64,000 nt of DNA from Stictocephala bisonia (GCA_035578905.1 JAQJVL010000201.1:1202290-1266289), one strand, 5' to 3'. Counted from the first letter of the stretch, positions 36,264 to 47,660 are shown. Notes: a model not told the origin generated them from the letters alone. Numbers and translations are program-made.

Positions 36264-36740
36264 ATTGAAACACGTGAACAATTAAAGTAAGAAATATAAA
36301 TCAGCCTGAAGACGCGTAAGCACACCACTGACTGACCTGTAGTGAGTCATTCGCATCCGTTTCCGACAGTATATTCATAAATAGGTTGGCCAACAACTCT
36401 TATTTTAAAATAAAATTCCTCTATTGCAGAAAAGACTGGTCTTGGAAAAGACCCCTGACACAATCAGTGTACTAACATTCAATTTATTTAAATTTTTATT
36501 AGCACACCTCGTCGTTGAGTCACACACATGAAGCGTCGCCTCGTTGAGTTGAATACATATTATGTAGATTCATCTTTATATAATGCAGCCCATTAATTAA
36601 CAAGATCACATAAAAAGATTCTGATATTATGCTATATTTTTATGTACAGTAAAATGTAAATATGTAGGCTTACTATGTATATTTTCGTCATCTCAGGATT
36701 CCCGAGTATTTACTGGTTAGGAATTTAGGACTAGGTAGTA

Positions 36741-36800
36741 AACTTGATACATATAACTTTAACTTGATACATATAACTTTAACTTGATACATATAACACT
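36741..36800. repeat. 20-bp direct repeat, three copies
   Basis: Unit aacttgatacatataacttt, three perfect or near-perfect copies (the last base or two differ in copy 3). Confidence 0.95.
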
Positions 36801-37112
36801 ATATATAACCTATATTAAATAGATTTCTTTAAATATACACACACAAAACACTCCGGTGTATGATAATTTTCTTGTAAAACATTTTTTGACTTTAAGCAAC
36901 ATTATTGATGTAAAAGTTGTTTGCAATTTTGGATTACTGTTTGATATTTCATCGATAAACAGTAAACACTGCATAAAGCTCAACAAATAATAGAACATTT
37001 AGTATGCAGTAATTAATTATTAATCAAATTTATATTTTAAAATTATATAAATAATACAAAATTACATTTGATATTCAATTATTATACAAATGTGTTGAAC
37101 ACAGATCACACA

Positions 37113-37265
37113 AAGTCAAAGTATCTTTATTACATCATCGTCAAGATGAGAATAGTGTCACAGAGTTTACAAAATAAGTTTAATTATTGAAAAATTCATT
37201 TAAAGTGTAGAATGGTCGGTCTTGTAGCCACGTCTTTAGATGTTGTCCAAATAGCTGTTGTTTAA
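37113..37265 (-). mobile_element. 5'-truncated LINE 3' end
   Basis: The minus strand reads LFGQHLKTWLQDRPFYTLNEFF then a stop, followed by a short UTR ending AATAAAGATACTTTGACTTTG. This is the conserved C-terminus of CR1-like ORF2 with a short repeat tail. A separate insertion inside the 10.1-kb element. Confidence 0.8.
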
Positions 37266-37534
37266 TTTGCACACTCGTCATTCACATACAGTAGCGTGCC
37301 GTATTATCGTGAAAGAAATTGCGATACCTGTGGCGATACATAAATTTACACTACCTGGGATATTTCGTTGCTAGCGAAAACAGTTGGCAACATGAGTTGC
37401 AGGGACGAGGTACTACGCTTCTCCGCCAGGCACCGCTATTCTACAGCTCCGTCCAGACAGCTCACATTCAAGAATATGCCTCTCTATTTTAAATGATTAA
37501 AATTCGGAATGTCGCCGTACAGTTATGATAGACC

Positions 37535-37725
37535 TGTTCATATATTCTTAAGGAATCAAAGCTTGGACTGGCTGAAATTGGCAGTTGTTTAGAAACAATT
37601 TTACTTGCCATAATTCAATCTGAAAAACTCGTATTTTACGTTTTTTAGTTGAAATTATCTCACATATTGGAGGTAGTATTTTAATTTTAAAGTCAGCCAG
37701 TCCAAAAGGACACTATTTGTGAACA
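37535..37725. mobile_element. Possible 191-bp MITE
   Basis: Begins TGTTCA and ends TGAACA, with a longer inverted match ttggactggctga / tcagccagtccaa inside. The arms differ by indels. No target duplication found. Confidence 0.5.
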
Positions 37726-37826
37726 TATTAACACTTATTTCAGCTCAATATGTGGATAAATAACGATAGGAGAGTTTAAAAAGAAGAGGCATGTTTCGCG
37801 CCGCCAAATCCACGGGTGAAACCCTC

Positions 37827-37830
37827 TTAA
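37827..37830. repeat. TTAA target duplication, right
   Basis: TTAA directly after the right terminus GGGTGAAACCCTC. Partner of 27718-27721. Confidence 0.92.
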
Positions 37831-38320
37831 ACGTCTCACTTCGTGTTAATACGGATTAGTAGGAATTGCATATTTTGCCTTCTTCAAATCCATATTTAGG
37901 TACGGGCCTGTTGTGTGGGGAAATGCTAGTAAGATTAATGACATATTAATTCTTCAAAAAAATCAATTAGAATAATTTCAAAGTCACTGCAAACCTTTAT
38001 TCATAAAACTTAACTATTTTGATATTTAATTAAATATATCTGATATAATTAAATATATTTTCCAAGCCCCAAAGTTAATAGTAGTGAAATTTAGTCATAT
38101 AACACAAGGTATAAGAGCTCTGCATTTATAAATTTCAGCAGGTTAAGTAAAACTCTTAACAGCCACTCTGTTGTTTCTCTGAGAGTACATAACCACTTGA
38201 TGCCAATAATCAACAAATATGACAAACATTTATTTTTTAAAGGAATACTATTCCTGGCTTTTGTTAAATCCCTTTTATTCCCTGGAAGAATTTTTCTCCT
38301 ATAAATCTATCTTATTTTAA
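37831..38320 (+). pseudogene. LINE reverse transcriptase, right part of the split copy
   Basis: Continues the frame from 27717: KRLTS, then AYFAFFKSIFRYGPVVWGNA near 37885 and ILILQKNQL near 37950. Later blocks (HNHLMPIINKYDKHLFF near 38200) are the LINE C-terminal tail. Stops and frameshifts are present, so it was already dead or has decayed since. Confidence 0.88.
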
Positions 38321-40319
38321 CAAATGTTTAATACCAATAAATTTTCAACATTAATCTTCCAATTGATGCAGTTGTAACTTAAAGATAAAACTTCTACCTT
38401 TCTGTACAATATATTATTAACGATAACATTAGTTAAACATTGTTTTGTGAGGATTTATTCTGTATGTTTTTATAATTGAATTGTTTGTCATTGTCTTGTC
38501 GCCGTATTTGTTTGGAGTTGCAGTGTATAAAGCAATACATCTAGTTTGAGCCTATCGTACATCCTCTTTGTCCTAGTACCTCTACAATGGCAGCTCATTT
38601 ACCAGAAAAGTTGAAAAAGATTGTGAAGTGCTATGTTTGAAGAGCAAAGCACAATAGGAGGACTGACACTTTCTATATTTGTTCTGTTTGAAGAGCAAAG
38701 CACAATAGGAGGACTGACACTTTCTATATTTGTTCTGTTTGAAGAGCAAAGCACAATAGGAGGACTGACACTTTCTATATTTGTTCTGTTTGAAGAGCAA
38801 AGCACAATAGGAGGACTGACACTTTCTATATTTGTTCTGCTTGTAAAGACCCAAAGTGTAAGCTGTTGGACTGTGCATGCCAGCCTGTTTTCAGGAACAT
38901 CATAATAAGTAATACACAATACTGATGACATGAACACCAATGATGTTATTTGATAACAAATTAATTTCAATAAAAAATGTCTATGACAAAATACAATATT
39001 TTGTAATTTTTATACCATTACCCTAATTAGTAATTTGTATTTATGCATATGTGTGAGGTTTGGTCTATTTTATAAATAGTATGTAACTTAATATTGTCAA
39101 TGCTATAGACTGGAGAAATAACTCAATTTCATTTTTTAAACTTTTTCTCCCTGGGTAATGTCAATCCTACGAGTTTCAGTCTATGAGTGCAGTCCAACAT
39201 GTTAGTCTCGATTCCTGGCAGTGATCTCTAAGACATATATGCGTTGGCCCGTAGCCAAAGTGACCCGTAGTCATGTGACTAATTCTACATATCAATAATC
39301 AATCAATAATTTTCACAGCTATTGTTTAATCATGAAAATCCTTTTGCTTAACGTCTTTAATTTGAGTTTGATGGAGGTTATAAATTGTTATAATTATGAG
39401 ACCTTCTTTGATTGCAGGTTTTTTTTATTATCTATATTCCTTACCATTGCCTGAATTACCCCGTTTTAAGTCCAAATTTTTTTTGTATAGAACAGTCTAC
39501 TGCCATCTAGAAAATATATTTGACTACTTCTATTAATAGTAAAAAACTTATTTAACAAATTTATTTTGAATTGGACATTAAATTAAGATAGTTTTTGGAA
39601 GATTCATCTTTAGTTGCAAGTCCATTACTAAAATGTTTATCCAAGAATCACTTTCAGTCAATGTATACCCAATTATTAAGAATAACAATTTTAGTCAAGT
39701 AGAAGAAATGCTGGATATGGACAGGATCTGATTAAAAGATTGTTTCTGGTCCTTTAAAATGAGAAAAGAAGTTCCAACTACGCTGTTTTTTACCAATAAC
39801 CAATCAAAATTATGTTAATCCACTTTTAAAGCATAACAGATTGAAACACTACTCTTGCTGGGTATAAATAGTTATAATTTTAGTCCACAAATGAATAGAG
39901 GCTTTTTAGAACTATAAAATATCTATATCTGTAGCTCCAGTAAGGGGGTCAACAATAATATCCCACTCACAGATGAAACACTGCACATTATAGGAGATTA
40001 CAAATTGCTGAACTTTTCAAAAATATTTACTTTAGCAAAATATAAGTATTTATTTCACAAAATGCTCAGCAAAACATAAAATTATTATGTCAGACACTTA
40101 ATTAAATGACAGTTTTTAAATTATAGGCTCAGTTTTGTCTGACAACCTCCAGGTTATACTTTATTTACTTTTGTTTTAGTCACCTACTGAGAAATGCCTA
40201 TTTACAATTGCTTTAAATTTTAAACTAAATAGACTTTAGGTGGAAATAATAATAGTACTCAAGTGGTGTGATATTAATTTATGATATTTCAATATTAAGG
40301 TAAGGTGCACATGACTCAC
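38321..40319. other. REV1 intron 4, 5' part
   Basis: AT-rich, with a 51-bp minisatellite at 38634-38837. A stretch at 39170-39290 is less AT-rich and could be a SINE remnant. No gene recognised. Confidence 0.45.
38634..38837. repeat. 51-bp minisatellite, four copies
   Basis: Four essentially perfect copies of a 51-bp unit starting tgtttgaagagcaaagcaca, at 38634, 38685, 38736 and 38787. Period divisible by 3, so it opens frames on both strands. Part of a fifth unit precedes or follows only as a few bases. Confidence 0.97.
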
Positions 40320-40440
40320 TTTGATTTCTGCTCGCAGTACGGATGCAAGTTGCAAAACTGAAGTGCCTGTGGAATTCAACAGATAAGTGCAATCTACAAA
40401 CATTTCATCACAGCTGACTGCCTCAATATCCAATGTGTAA
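40320..40440 (-). CDS. REV1: REV1 exon 4 (catalytic SCDE motif)
   Basis: Residues about 439-479: SYTLDIEAVSCDEMFVDCTY followed by a helix ending LRAEIK. The SCDE tetrad (D450, E451) supplies two of the three metal-coordinating carboxylates of Y-family polymerases. Acceptor CAG just above 40440, donor GTGAGT just below 40320. Phase 2 entry completes the AG left by exon 3 as a Ser codon, and exit is phase 0. A 24-kb intron follows. Confidence 0.96.
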
Positions 40441-40943
40441 CTGCAACAAATGTTGATAGAAATTAAAATGAAATCAATTTGGATACAAACAGGAGATTTA
40501 GATTGACAAGATTTATTTTCTACACAAATATTAGTATAACGATACATTTCATTTGTTCAGTGACATGTTTGCTCCAATTTTCCTTTAAATTCAATTAGTG
40601 AATTTTGAATCTATGTGAAGTCTAAGAGGAAACTAAATAAAGGGTGGCCTCCCACATTTACTACTATACATGGGAGTCGTAGTCCTGAAATTGAAATAAT
40701 TGGACAGTCTTTATTTAGACAGCTCTACGCCAGAACTCTGAGAAGATTTATCAATTGTCACCAGATCATAGGCTTTACATACCGCCAGCATCACCTTTGC
40801 ACAGACGATACTGCTACAGCTAGCAACAAGCTACCAGTTTTTTTTACTAATATGTAAATAACTTGTTGCTGCATGAAGTGCAAACTCAGTAACTATAAGA
40901 CAGCCTTTCAATAAGAAATGTTGTATACTGACAACCTCATCGT

Positions 40944-40945
<2 letters not shown>

Positions 40946-40987
<42 letters not shown>
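40946..40987. repeat. Poly-T run, about 42 bp
   Basis: Uninterrupted T homopolymer. Possibly the tail of a minus-strand retroposed copy. The length is at the limit of accurate assembly. Confidence 0.95.
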
Positions 40988-40990
<3 letters not shown>

Positions 40991-41161
40991 GGGTTTTTAA
41001 TATAATTTGTTTGAAAAACAAAAAAATATACACATTTTCTAGTATCTACAAAAATATTATACAGTTAAATGACCTTTTTTAGTATATGAAATAATAAACT
41101 GCTTTATTATTACTGTTGGCTCATTACTCAAGTCTAATACAAGAACCATACTATAAAATAT

Positions 41162-41235
41162 AGGCCACTTGCTAATCTAGTGCATTTGATGCTTCATATG
41201 CAGAGGGTCATGGGTTCAAATCCCAGAAGGTCCAC
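41162..41235 (+). repeat. tRNA-derived SINE head
   Basis: A box-like ttgctaatctagtgc is followed about 45 bp later by a good RNA polymerase III B box, gggttcaaatcccag, then a tRNA-like 3' end ggtcca. The cloverleaf is imperfect and the sequence continues into a non-tRNA body, so it is more likely a SINE than a functional tRNA. Confidence 0.55.
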
Positions 41236-42430
41236 CTAAAATTTGCTTGACTGGTTTGGACAGTTGCTCCTTAACAAAGTATAGTATTGACAATAAAAAA
41301 TGCCTCTGGCGTAGATAGAATAAGAAAGACATAAAATGAATGTTTGCAAGTAAAGCACAAGAAAAACTAAATTGCAAGTATAATGAAAGAGACTTTCATT
41401 TGTACTACGTTGACAAATTATTTGTAAGCATATGTCTGTACCAACCTGTCATTACTAGGGGACTCCCCTACATGTTTCACTGGCCAACCCCGTCACTTGC
41501 TGCGCTTATTACACCTTGGCCTGTGACTTTTGACTACAAATAATAGTAAGTTGAGTGTATAATGTAAAATCACAATATTAAATTTATTTATAAATTTTAA
41601 TAAATTATATTAGGATTTAGGTTTTCACTCACATTAATTTCATTGCTACCTATTTAAAATGTGTTCATATAATTTATTTTTGTTTAACAGCTGAAGATTA
41701 GAAAATAAAATAACTGCATTAGATTACCATTGAAACTTTCAAGTCCAGTAGCATAGATTGGAGGCATACAATCGAATGTGAATAAAACCATGCTTACAAC
41801 CTTCTCCGTTTAACATTATGAAAGATTTAACCTTCTCAATATTATAAACACCACTGCATACATTACAACAGTTGTTAACACTTTCTGGAAATCATTATTT
41901 ACATTTAAACAACTCTTACTTTTCGATTCATTTAAATCTCTCTCCATATTAGTCTTATGGCCGGAAAACGTACTTTGAGGGCTTCCCATAACCTTCAGGG
42001 TGAAAATATTGAAAATATAAGACCTTATTGCACAACTACGAACAGAGGCAATTTTTTTGACAACCCAACCATTTAAATTGGTCTAGAAATAAAGGAGGAG
42101 TTGCATTGACAAAGATCAGCTTCTCGTATTATATATAAGGATTGAACAATTTTTTAATAATTAATGTAGTTTTTTTGCATACAACTTGTAAACAATGTGT
42201 AGTTTGTACCAAATTATGAATCAAATTTATTGCGAATTCTAATACTAGGGTCTTGCAAACACTCAATTCAATAAAAGACCGTTCTTTTTAAAAGCTTTAT
42301 AGCATACTTTTTCTTTGTTAACTTAATTTTAATCCATAAAAGATATCAGAACTAAGATATTAAGTGTGAATTTATTTACAGGATTAAAACTATTCCAATT
42401 CTATATATATATAAGAAATAAATAATTTAC

Positions 42431-43556
42431 CTTGCAACGGTATTATAGAGACAATTTGAGACTTCTTTGTAGCCTTCAAAGTCATATGGAATTGTTTTCA
42501 AATTAGGGCACAATTTTAATGCTTCACCAAGAAACATTCCATTCTTCACCCCTTTTTGTCGAGCCTCATAATTGCAAGAGGCTATTTCAGACATGGAATT
42601 GGACTCGTCAATGGCTTCCACCCAGTCAGACCACGGTTTAATATCTTTAGCAAAATCTTCCAAGTTATGTTTTGCTTTAAACTTTTCCTCTCTCCTAGTT
42701 TTATACAGATTGAATTCTGCCTTTCGGTTGACTCCAGATCTGTGATTACCTTCAACTCCACCTTTAGCATGAGTCACTGCCACAGGAAAACCTTTTAAGT
42801 CGGGTCTTTTGCGGAGCCCAACTGATACGAAAAAACAATCCATGTCTATATGCATTACAATATTTTCATAACTGACAATATCATTACCAGATGGATCTGT
42901 AGTAATCTCCTTAAAGGTTTCTTTCCAATGTCTCAATTTTTCCATTCCAGGAAATTCAGCTTTACCTTTCTCTCGTAAATCATTTATATATTTTTTTAAC
43001 ATCGCACCCATTGTAGAGATATGATGCAGACGGGAGTTGTTATAAAACTCTGACAAGAAGCCAGCCTCACTTGCTGTTTTAATAGAATGAGTGACACTTT
43101 TTGATGTACTTGGAGTAGTACTATTTTTAAAAACCTCTTGACAATCCTCTGATTTATAAATTTGTTCTTTCACAGACACTAAAGAGCTAGAGCTTTTATT
43201 ATTTTGACCATCACTAGAAGACATGTTAGGAATAGTTTGTTTTTCTGTATTACTCGCATCATTCTGTACAGTATTGTCTGTATTGCTGGAGCTGGGGATC
43301 TGCTTGAAATCCAATTTAGGTTGAGTCTTGGACTGTCGAGAGTAGAGTAAGTAATCTCGGTAATCTAAAAGTTTCCCAGCTACTATGGACTCTACTATCC
43401 AATCAGGCTTTACAACATTCATATTCTTCAACTGCTTCACTTTAGTATCAGGAAGATTGGTGGCTATTATATGCGTGGTTTTGTTTGTTCGGTAATAGTG
43501 ATGATAAATGCCTCCATATTTCATCATTAGTAATTTCAATTCATCTGCAGAGGGCG
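42431..43556 (-). CDS. REV1: REV1 exon 3 (BRCT core, linker and polymerase palm)
   Basis: The largest exon, residues about 64-438. It starts with the rest of the BRCT domain: PSADELKLLMMKYGG, TTHIIATNLPD and KPDWIVESIVAGKLL. A serine-rich linker follows, then FLSEFYNNSRLHHIST, the REV1 N-digit that pushes template G aside. The palm follows: IVMHIDMDCFFVSV with the first metal-binding Asp (D301), PVAVTHAKGG, and SEIASCNYEARQKGVKNGMF. REV1 inserts dCMP opposite abasic sites and damaged G and recruits other translesion polymerases. Entry phase 1, exit phase 2. The frame is intact. The 15.4-kb intron upstream carries the LINE described below. Confidence 0.97.
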
Positions 43557-44571
43557 CTGAAACATAATTATACAGATTGTCACTCAAGATTATTATCCAA
43601 AACTTGAAATCTACATATTAATTATGTAGAAAAACTGGTCCACATGAAATTTTTCAATGTAAGGAGCAGATAAAACAGCTTGATAAGGTTTATTAAAGCT
43701 TAAGGGCCAAGGACCATGGGGAAAATATGAGAAATGTAAAACATTACCTGGACTCTACCCCATTCATTTAGTATACTAATGAATAATGATAATAACAACA
43801 ATGACTACACTCGTTCATATACACTCATTCAAGTTCAAGTTTAAAAGTGACAGTTATAGTTTTTTATCTTTCCTGAGTTTTTACAGTTTTTGGTGGTTTT
43901 GTTTAATCATTTAAGGTTTGAAAAATACTGAAAGTGTGTTGTGAAATAAGGTTTTTAACTTTAAACTTAATAATCAATTTTCTGGTGAATATTAAGTAAG
44001 TAAATTTCCAACTACATTACTTACATTACTTTTCCATCAATATCACATGTTTTCTTGGCTGGTGATACAGTGAATATATCACTTATTGACTCATGCAATT
44101 TTGGAATAACCACTTCACAAATAAATTAAATGACAAGAGACAAATTGTCCATTAAACCAACTCACAAATAGTGGTCAACTAGCAAATTTTGCAAATAATA
44201 GAAATGAAGACATGTGGTTTGACTAATGGAGTTATTTCCTGTCTGAAACAAACAGCATTAGTTGAGCTCTGACTAACTGTGGACCTTGAATCTTGGTGCT
44301 CTGTTATCAGTGTGTTCCTTATCTACCTCAACTGTCAAACTGACAGTAGTGACCCACTACAATATTTTATACTGATATAAAACAAAACTAATTTCTCTGG
44401 AGGATAAATTACTCCTTGTTTTAAATTAAATTTAACTGTAAATATATTATAAATATTGTTTTCTTTACTATTTGCTTATTAAAAATCTTGTATTATGAAT
44501 ATGACATATTTGAAATACATTTTAAAAATGGAATAAAAGTTTGTTTTATAAAAAACTACAAATAAATCATT
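43557..44571. other. REV1 intron 2, 3' end
   Basis: AT-rich, no gene seen. The part just before 44572 may be the 5' UTR of the following LINE. Confidence 0.45.
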
Positions 44572-44879
44572 ATGAAGAAAACAGGTGACTTAAGAATTAG
44601 CCCTTTTACCAAAACAAGAGCCCAGGAAACATTAAATGTAATGGTTTGGGTCAAAGTCAAACCAAAAAACTACAGATCCCATTACGAGACAACGTAAATG
44701 TTCATAAAACAACAAATGTACTAATAAAAAAAAAACAAGTAAAACTGTTCAATCTCCTTCAATGTCACATAAACAAGAAGACGGAAACTATCTTCAAATT
44801 ACTGGCAATATAAATATGGGACCAACTTTAAACAAAGAACTTTTTCCCATTGTTGTAAATAAAAAACCCCAGATAGATA

Positions 44880-45395
44880 CTGATTTTAAAAAAAAAGCTT
44901 ACCGTTTGTAGGGAGAAGTTTGAAATTTTAGGAGAGACATGGCTGACAGACAATGTTTAGACAAAATATTTTAATATATTAACACTAAAGCTTATAGGTA
45001 TGAATAGCAAAATTGCATTAATGGATCCTGATATCTGTCAGGGAGTAAAAACCCTAAATGACTTCAATGCATTTCTGGACCCTACACTACAAGATAAAGA
45101 TATCATTATTATGCCAGTTAATAATTATGAGAAAATAGTTAGAGATGGGAGCCACCTCCAAGAACCTTCACCTGTACATGAAAATGACTGTAGAGGCAGT
45201 CATTGGAGCACCCTGATTTTTAATTTACAGCACAATTAGTTTTATCACTATGACTCAGCCAGTAATATAAATCTAGGTCACGCAACAATCCTATCAAAAA
45301 ATCTTGCAAAAAATTTTTTTGACATGCCGCATGATCCAGAAATCATATCCATTACAGGTCCCATTCAACATAATTCCTTTGACTGTGGAGTATCC
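44880..45395 (+). pseudogene. C48 (Ulp1/SENP-like) cysteine protease domain of LINE ORF1
   Basis: Reads ETWLTDNV, stop, TKYFNIL (family pattern WLxDxxI), then MNSKIALMDPDICQGVKTL, the catalytic His in GSHWSTLIF (H at 45201), Asp in HYDSASNINLGHA (near 45252) and the Gln/Cys pair in PIQHNSFDCGV (Cys at 45384). Members of this family cleave SUMO- or NEDD8-like modifiers from proteins. All three catalytic residues and the oxyanion Gln remain, but one stop in the N-terminus, one after LQHN and a frame change near the poly-A at 44890 break the frame. The domain is closest in style to SENP8-like transposon-borne proteases. Confidence 0.85.
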
Positions 45396-45601
45396 TGGCG
45401 ACAGAGTATATAATACAGAACTTATCCACTAACAGATCTCTGAAACAGATCTCTCTGTATAATAAGATATACAGATTCCGTCTTATGATAGCATGGACTG
45501 TATAAAAAAGCGCTCCTACATCTCATATGTACTGAACAGAGGCTTTTTGGTTACAAAGGATATTTTGACATCTCTTATAGTACCTGCTAAAAATAGTACC
45601 G

Positions 45602-45870
45602 ATGTCTCCAACATACTTAAGTGTTTTTCAAGAGAGAGCTCTGCACTACAAAAAGGAACATGAAGCATTAGTTAACGAAAATAAAAAACTTCACTGTGAA
45701 ATAAGAGAGTTAAAAGATTTTTACCAAAGTGGGGATGTTCTGGTAGGTAAATCAACGTGCGAAATCTTAACTTCTAATGTGTTCTCTCCACTTAAATCAA
45801 ATGCTACAAAAAACACAAGTGAGAAAACTAAAACTGTTAAGACTGTCTACACTAAAGCAATAACTCCAAA
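45602..45870 (+). pseudogene. Coiled-coil segment of LINE ORF1
   Basis: Reads FQERALHYKKEHEALVNENK and KLHCEIRELKDFYQ, a heptad pattern of about 40 residues, followed by a Ser/Thr/Lys-rich linker ending YTKAITPN where the hAT-type element is inserted. A similar coiled coil occurs in the LINE at 6.5 kb. Confidence 0.72.
45863..45870. repeat. 8-bp target duplication, left (ACTCCAAA)
   Basis: ACTCCAAA, repeated exactly at 47086-47093 on the other side of the hAT-type element. Confidence 0.95.
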
Positions 45871-47085
45871 TAGAGATGGGCCAAAAAGAACGGAACAGTC
45901 TTATTGGAACTGTTCTCTAGAGTTAGTTGTTCTGTTCCGGAACAGTTCACCAGAAATGACTGTTCCGGAACAGTTTGCTGAAGACGGACTCGTTTGAATC
46001 ACACATACGCAGTTCACCAGAAATAGAAATGACTGTTCCGGAACAGTTTGCTGAAGACGGACTCGTTTGAGTCACACATACGCAGTTCACCAGAAATAGA
46101 AATGACTGTTCCGGAACAGTTTGCTGAAGACGGACTCGTTGAAGACTAACTCGACACACATCCGGCCAATAAACAATGAATAGTTTAAACTAATCCAATT
46201 CTTAGTATAATTCACTTTACCATATTACTCATAGTAAATTAACGTTTTGATTTTGTTATTTTATCTACTATTTTTGTTTGTATGTACCTCTTCATCATTA
46301 TATTAGTTTTCTAAAATATGTATTGAATTTAAACATGGGAACTCATTTTTACAATTTTACTTTCTTGTCTGTTGGGTTATCAATAGACTTTTTCTTTTGT
46401 CCAAACAGTTGTATATAAGTATATATGTATTTTATAACTATTCTGAATTCTGCAAATAATAGGCCTGATGTTGTATTATAAAAATAATGTATAGTTTTTT
46501 ATTATATTTGCTGTACTTTCATGTTTTTTTTTTATTTAGGATATAATGGTATGTCTTAGTACTATAATTTACTTTACCATATTATTGATGGTAAATTTAC
46601 GTTTTGATTTTGTTATTTTATCTACTATTTTTGTTTTTCTGTAGCTGTTCATTATTATATTAGTTTTCTAAAATATTTATTGAATTTAAGTATGTGAACT
46701 AATTTGTACAATGTTACTTTCTTGTCTTTTGGATGATTAATTTATAAATGGATGATTAATGAATTGTCTGGCATTCTCATTTGTCCAACCAGTTTTGTAT
46801 AATTATAAATGTATTAAAAGCAAGAATTTATCCAAATACGATTGATTTAACCCACTTTAGAAATATATATTTTTTTTTTTTTTTTTGCAGAGAAATGTTT
46901 TTACCCTTAGACTCAGGGTTCCAAACGATTCCGAACACTCAGGAGTTGGATGAATCTAGCTGGTCTTGGTTACAATCTGACTGTTCTTCATAAACTGTTC
47001 CGGAACAGCTTTACGGAACAGTTCAATTCCTGGAGTTGTTCCGGTTCCGACTGTTCCGCAAATTAACTGTTCTTGCCCATCTCTA
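45871..47085. mobile_element. hAT-type non-autonomous element
   Basis: 1215 bp with termini TAGAGATGGGC and its complement GCCCATCTCTA, flanked by a perfect 8-bp duplication ACTCCAAA, the hallmark of hAT transposition. GGAACAG motifs are reiterated near both ends. Inside are about 71-bp repeats near 45943-46142 (unit containing tgttccggaacagtttgctg) and a 353-bp-spaced duplication (46206 and 46559 onward). A 70-codon frame at 46781-46993 preceded by a splice-acceptor-like tract might be a scrap of transposase, but no domain was recognised. Confidence 0.93.
45943..46142. repeat. About 71-bp tandem repeat, three copies
   Basis: Three copies of a unit containing gttcaccagaaatagaaatg and tttgctgaagacggactcgt; the first copy is about 6 bp shorter, the last is partial. 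Within the hAT-type element. Confidence 0.9.
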
Positions 47086-47660
47086 ACTCCAAATATTATA
47101 TCCAAAACCCACAGGTCTACAGTGTTAAATTCTTCAACTTCGATAACAAAAAGTAATAAAATCTTATATTACTGTCGGATAGCCAGGGCAAGGATTTAAT
47201 TAATTACCAACATGTTCTGATGGGTGTGAATACCAATTTTTATGGCTATGTACAGTTTGGAGCACCTCTAGAAACTGTGGTCAAGTCAGTAGGAAATGAT
47301 CCAGAACTAATGAGCTACGGCAAGGAGGACTGGGTTGTGGTGATGGGTAGATGCAATGATGTGGCCAATCACAGTGGTAACCAACACCAGCTGATAACAG
47401 AACTTAACAATTGTTTTGAAAATACAGTAAAGAGTTTATATAATACAAATATAATAATAGCTACCCTTCCCTACTGCTACGATCTGAATAACAACGATAA
47501 AAAACACAGTTTGCTGGCAGAAATCAACAATAACATAAGAAAATTAAGTGTCCAATACCCTAATGTTCACATTCTAGACCTTTACATGTTAGAGAGGCGA
47601 TATCATACTAGCCAAGGTTTTCATATCAACAGGGGAGGGAAAAACATGTTTCAAAGTTAA
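47086..47660 (+). pseudogene. SGNH/GDSL-like hydrolase domain of LINE ORF1
   Basis: After a frameshift near 47165 the sequence reads ILLSDSQGKDLINYQHVLMG, with the nucleophile Ser at 47181 in the SDSQG block. It continues QFGAPLETVVKSVG, DWVVVMGRCNDV (block III, GxND-like) and ends GFHINRGGKNMF, carrying the C-terminal catalytic His near 47632. Esterases of this kind are established in ORF1 of CR1/L2-type LINEs. The open frame from 47220 is 146 codons and then stops at a one-base shift, after which the macro-domain frame continues. Confidence 0.85.

Larger units (their letters stand above)
27722..37826 (-). mobile_element. 10.1-kb TTAA-flanked DNA transposon with DDE-YqaJ gene
   Basis: Left end GAGGCATTCACTCGG, right end (reverse complement) GAGGGTTTCACCCGTGG: imperfect terminal inverted repeats. 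Both are flanked by TTAA, and deleting the element plus one TTAA restores a continuous LINE reading frame (…VIFLLKRLTS). A second inverted pair, tatcgccacagg, lies at 27796-27807 and, inverted, at 37327-37338. The only substantial gene is the six-exon minus-strand transposase/YqaJ gene. About 2.4 kb of noncoding sequence lies on the left and 1.5 kb on the right. TTAA targeting fits Kolobok or piggyBac, not the 8-10 bp duplications of Mutator, although the transposase looks Mutator-like. Family placement is therefore open. Confidence 0.92.
36264..37826. other. 5' noncoding part of the 10.1-kb element
   Basis: Probably holds the transposase promoter, but no TATA or initiator was assigned. Contains a 20-bp triplication (36741-36800), a LINE tail (37113-37265) and a possible short MITE (37535-37725). 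Confidence 0.5.
40441..42430 (-). other. REV1 intron 3
   Basis: About 2 kb. Contains a 42-bp poly-T run (40946-40987) and a tRNA-like SINE segment (41162-41235). An 80-codon plus-strand frame at 40615-40857 has no recognised domain and I do not call it a gene. Confidence 0.6.

Noticed and set aside
37327..37500. Right terminus of the 10.1-kb element at gaatatgcctc (about 37480)
   Set aside because: It resembles the left end (gaggcattc), but the LINE frame and the TTAA duplication place the true end at 37826.
40615..40857. 80-codon plus-strand frame in REV1 intron 3 as a gene
   Set aside because: No recognisable domain, no splice or promoter context; length within chance for this region.
41162..41235. 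Functional tRNA gene
   Set aside because: Good B box but a poor acceptor stem and no clear anticodon arm; the sequence continues like a SINE.
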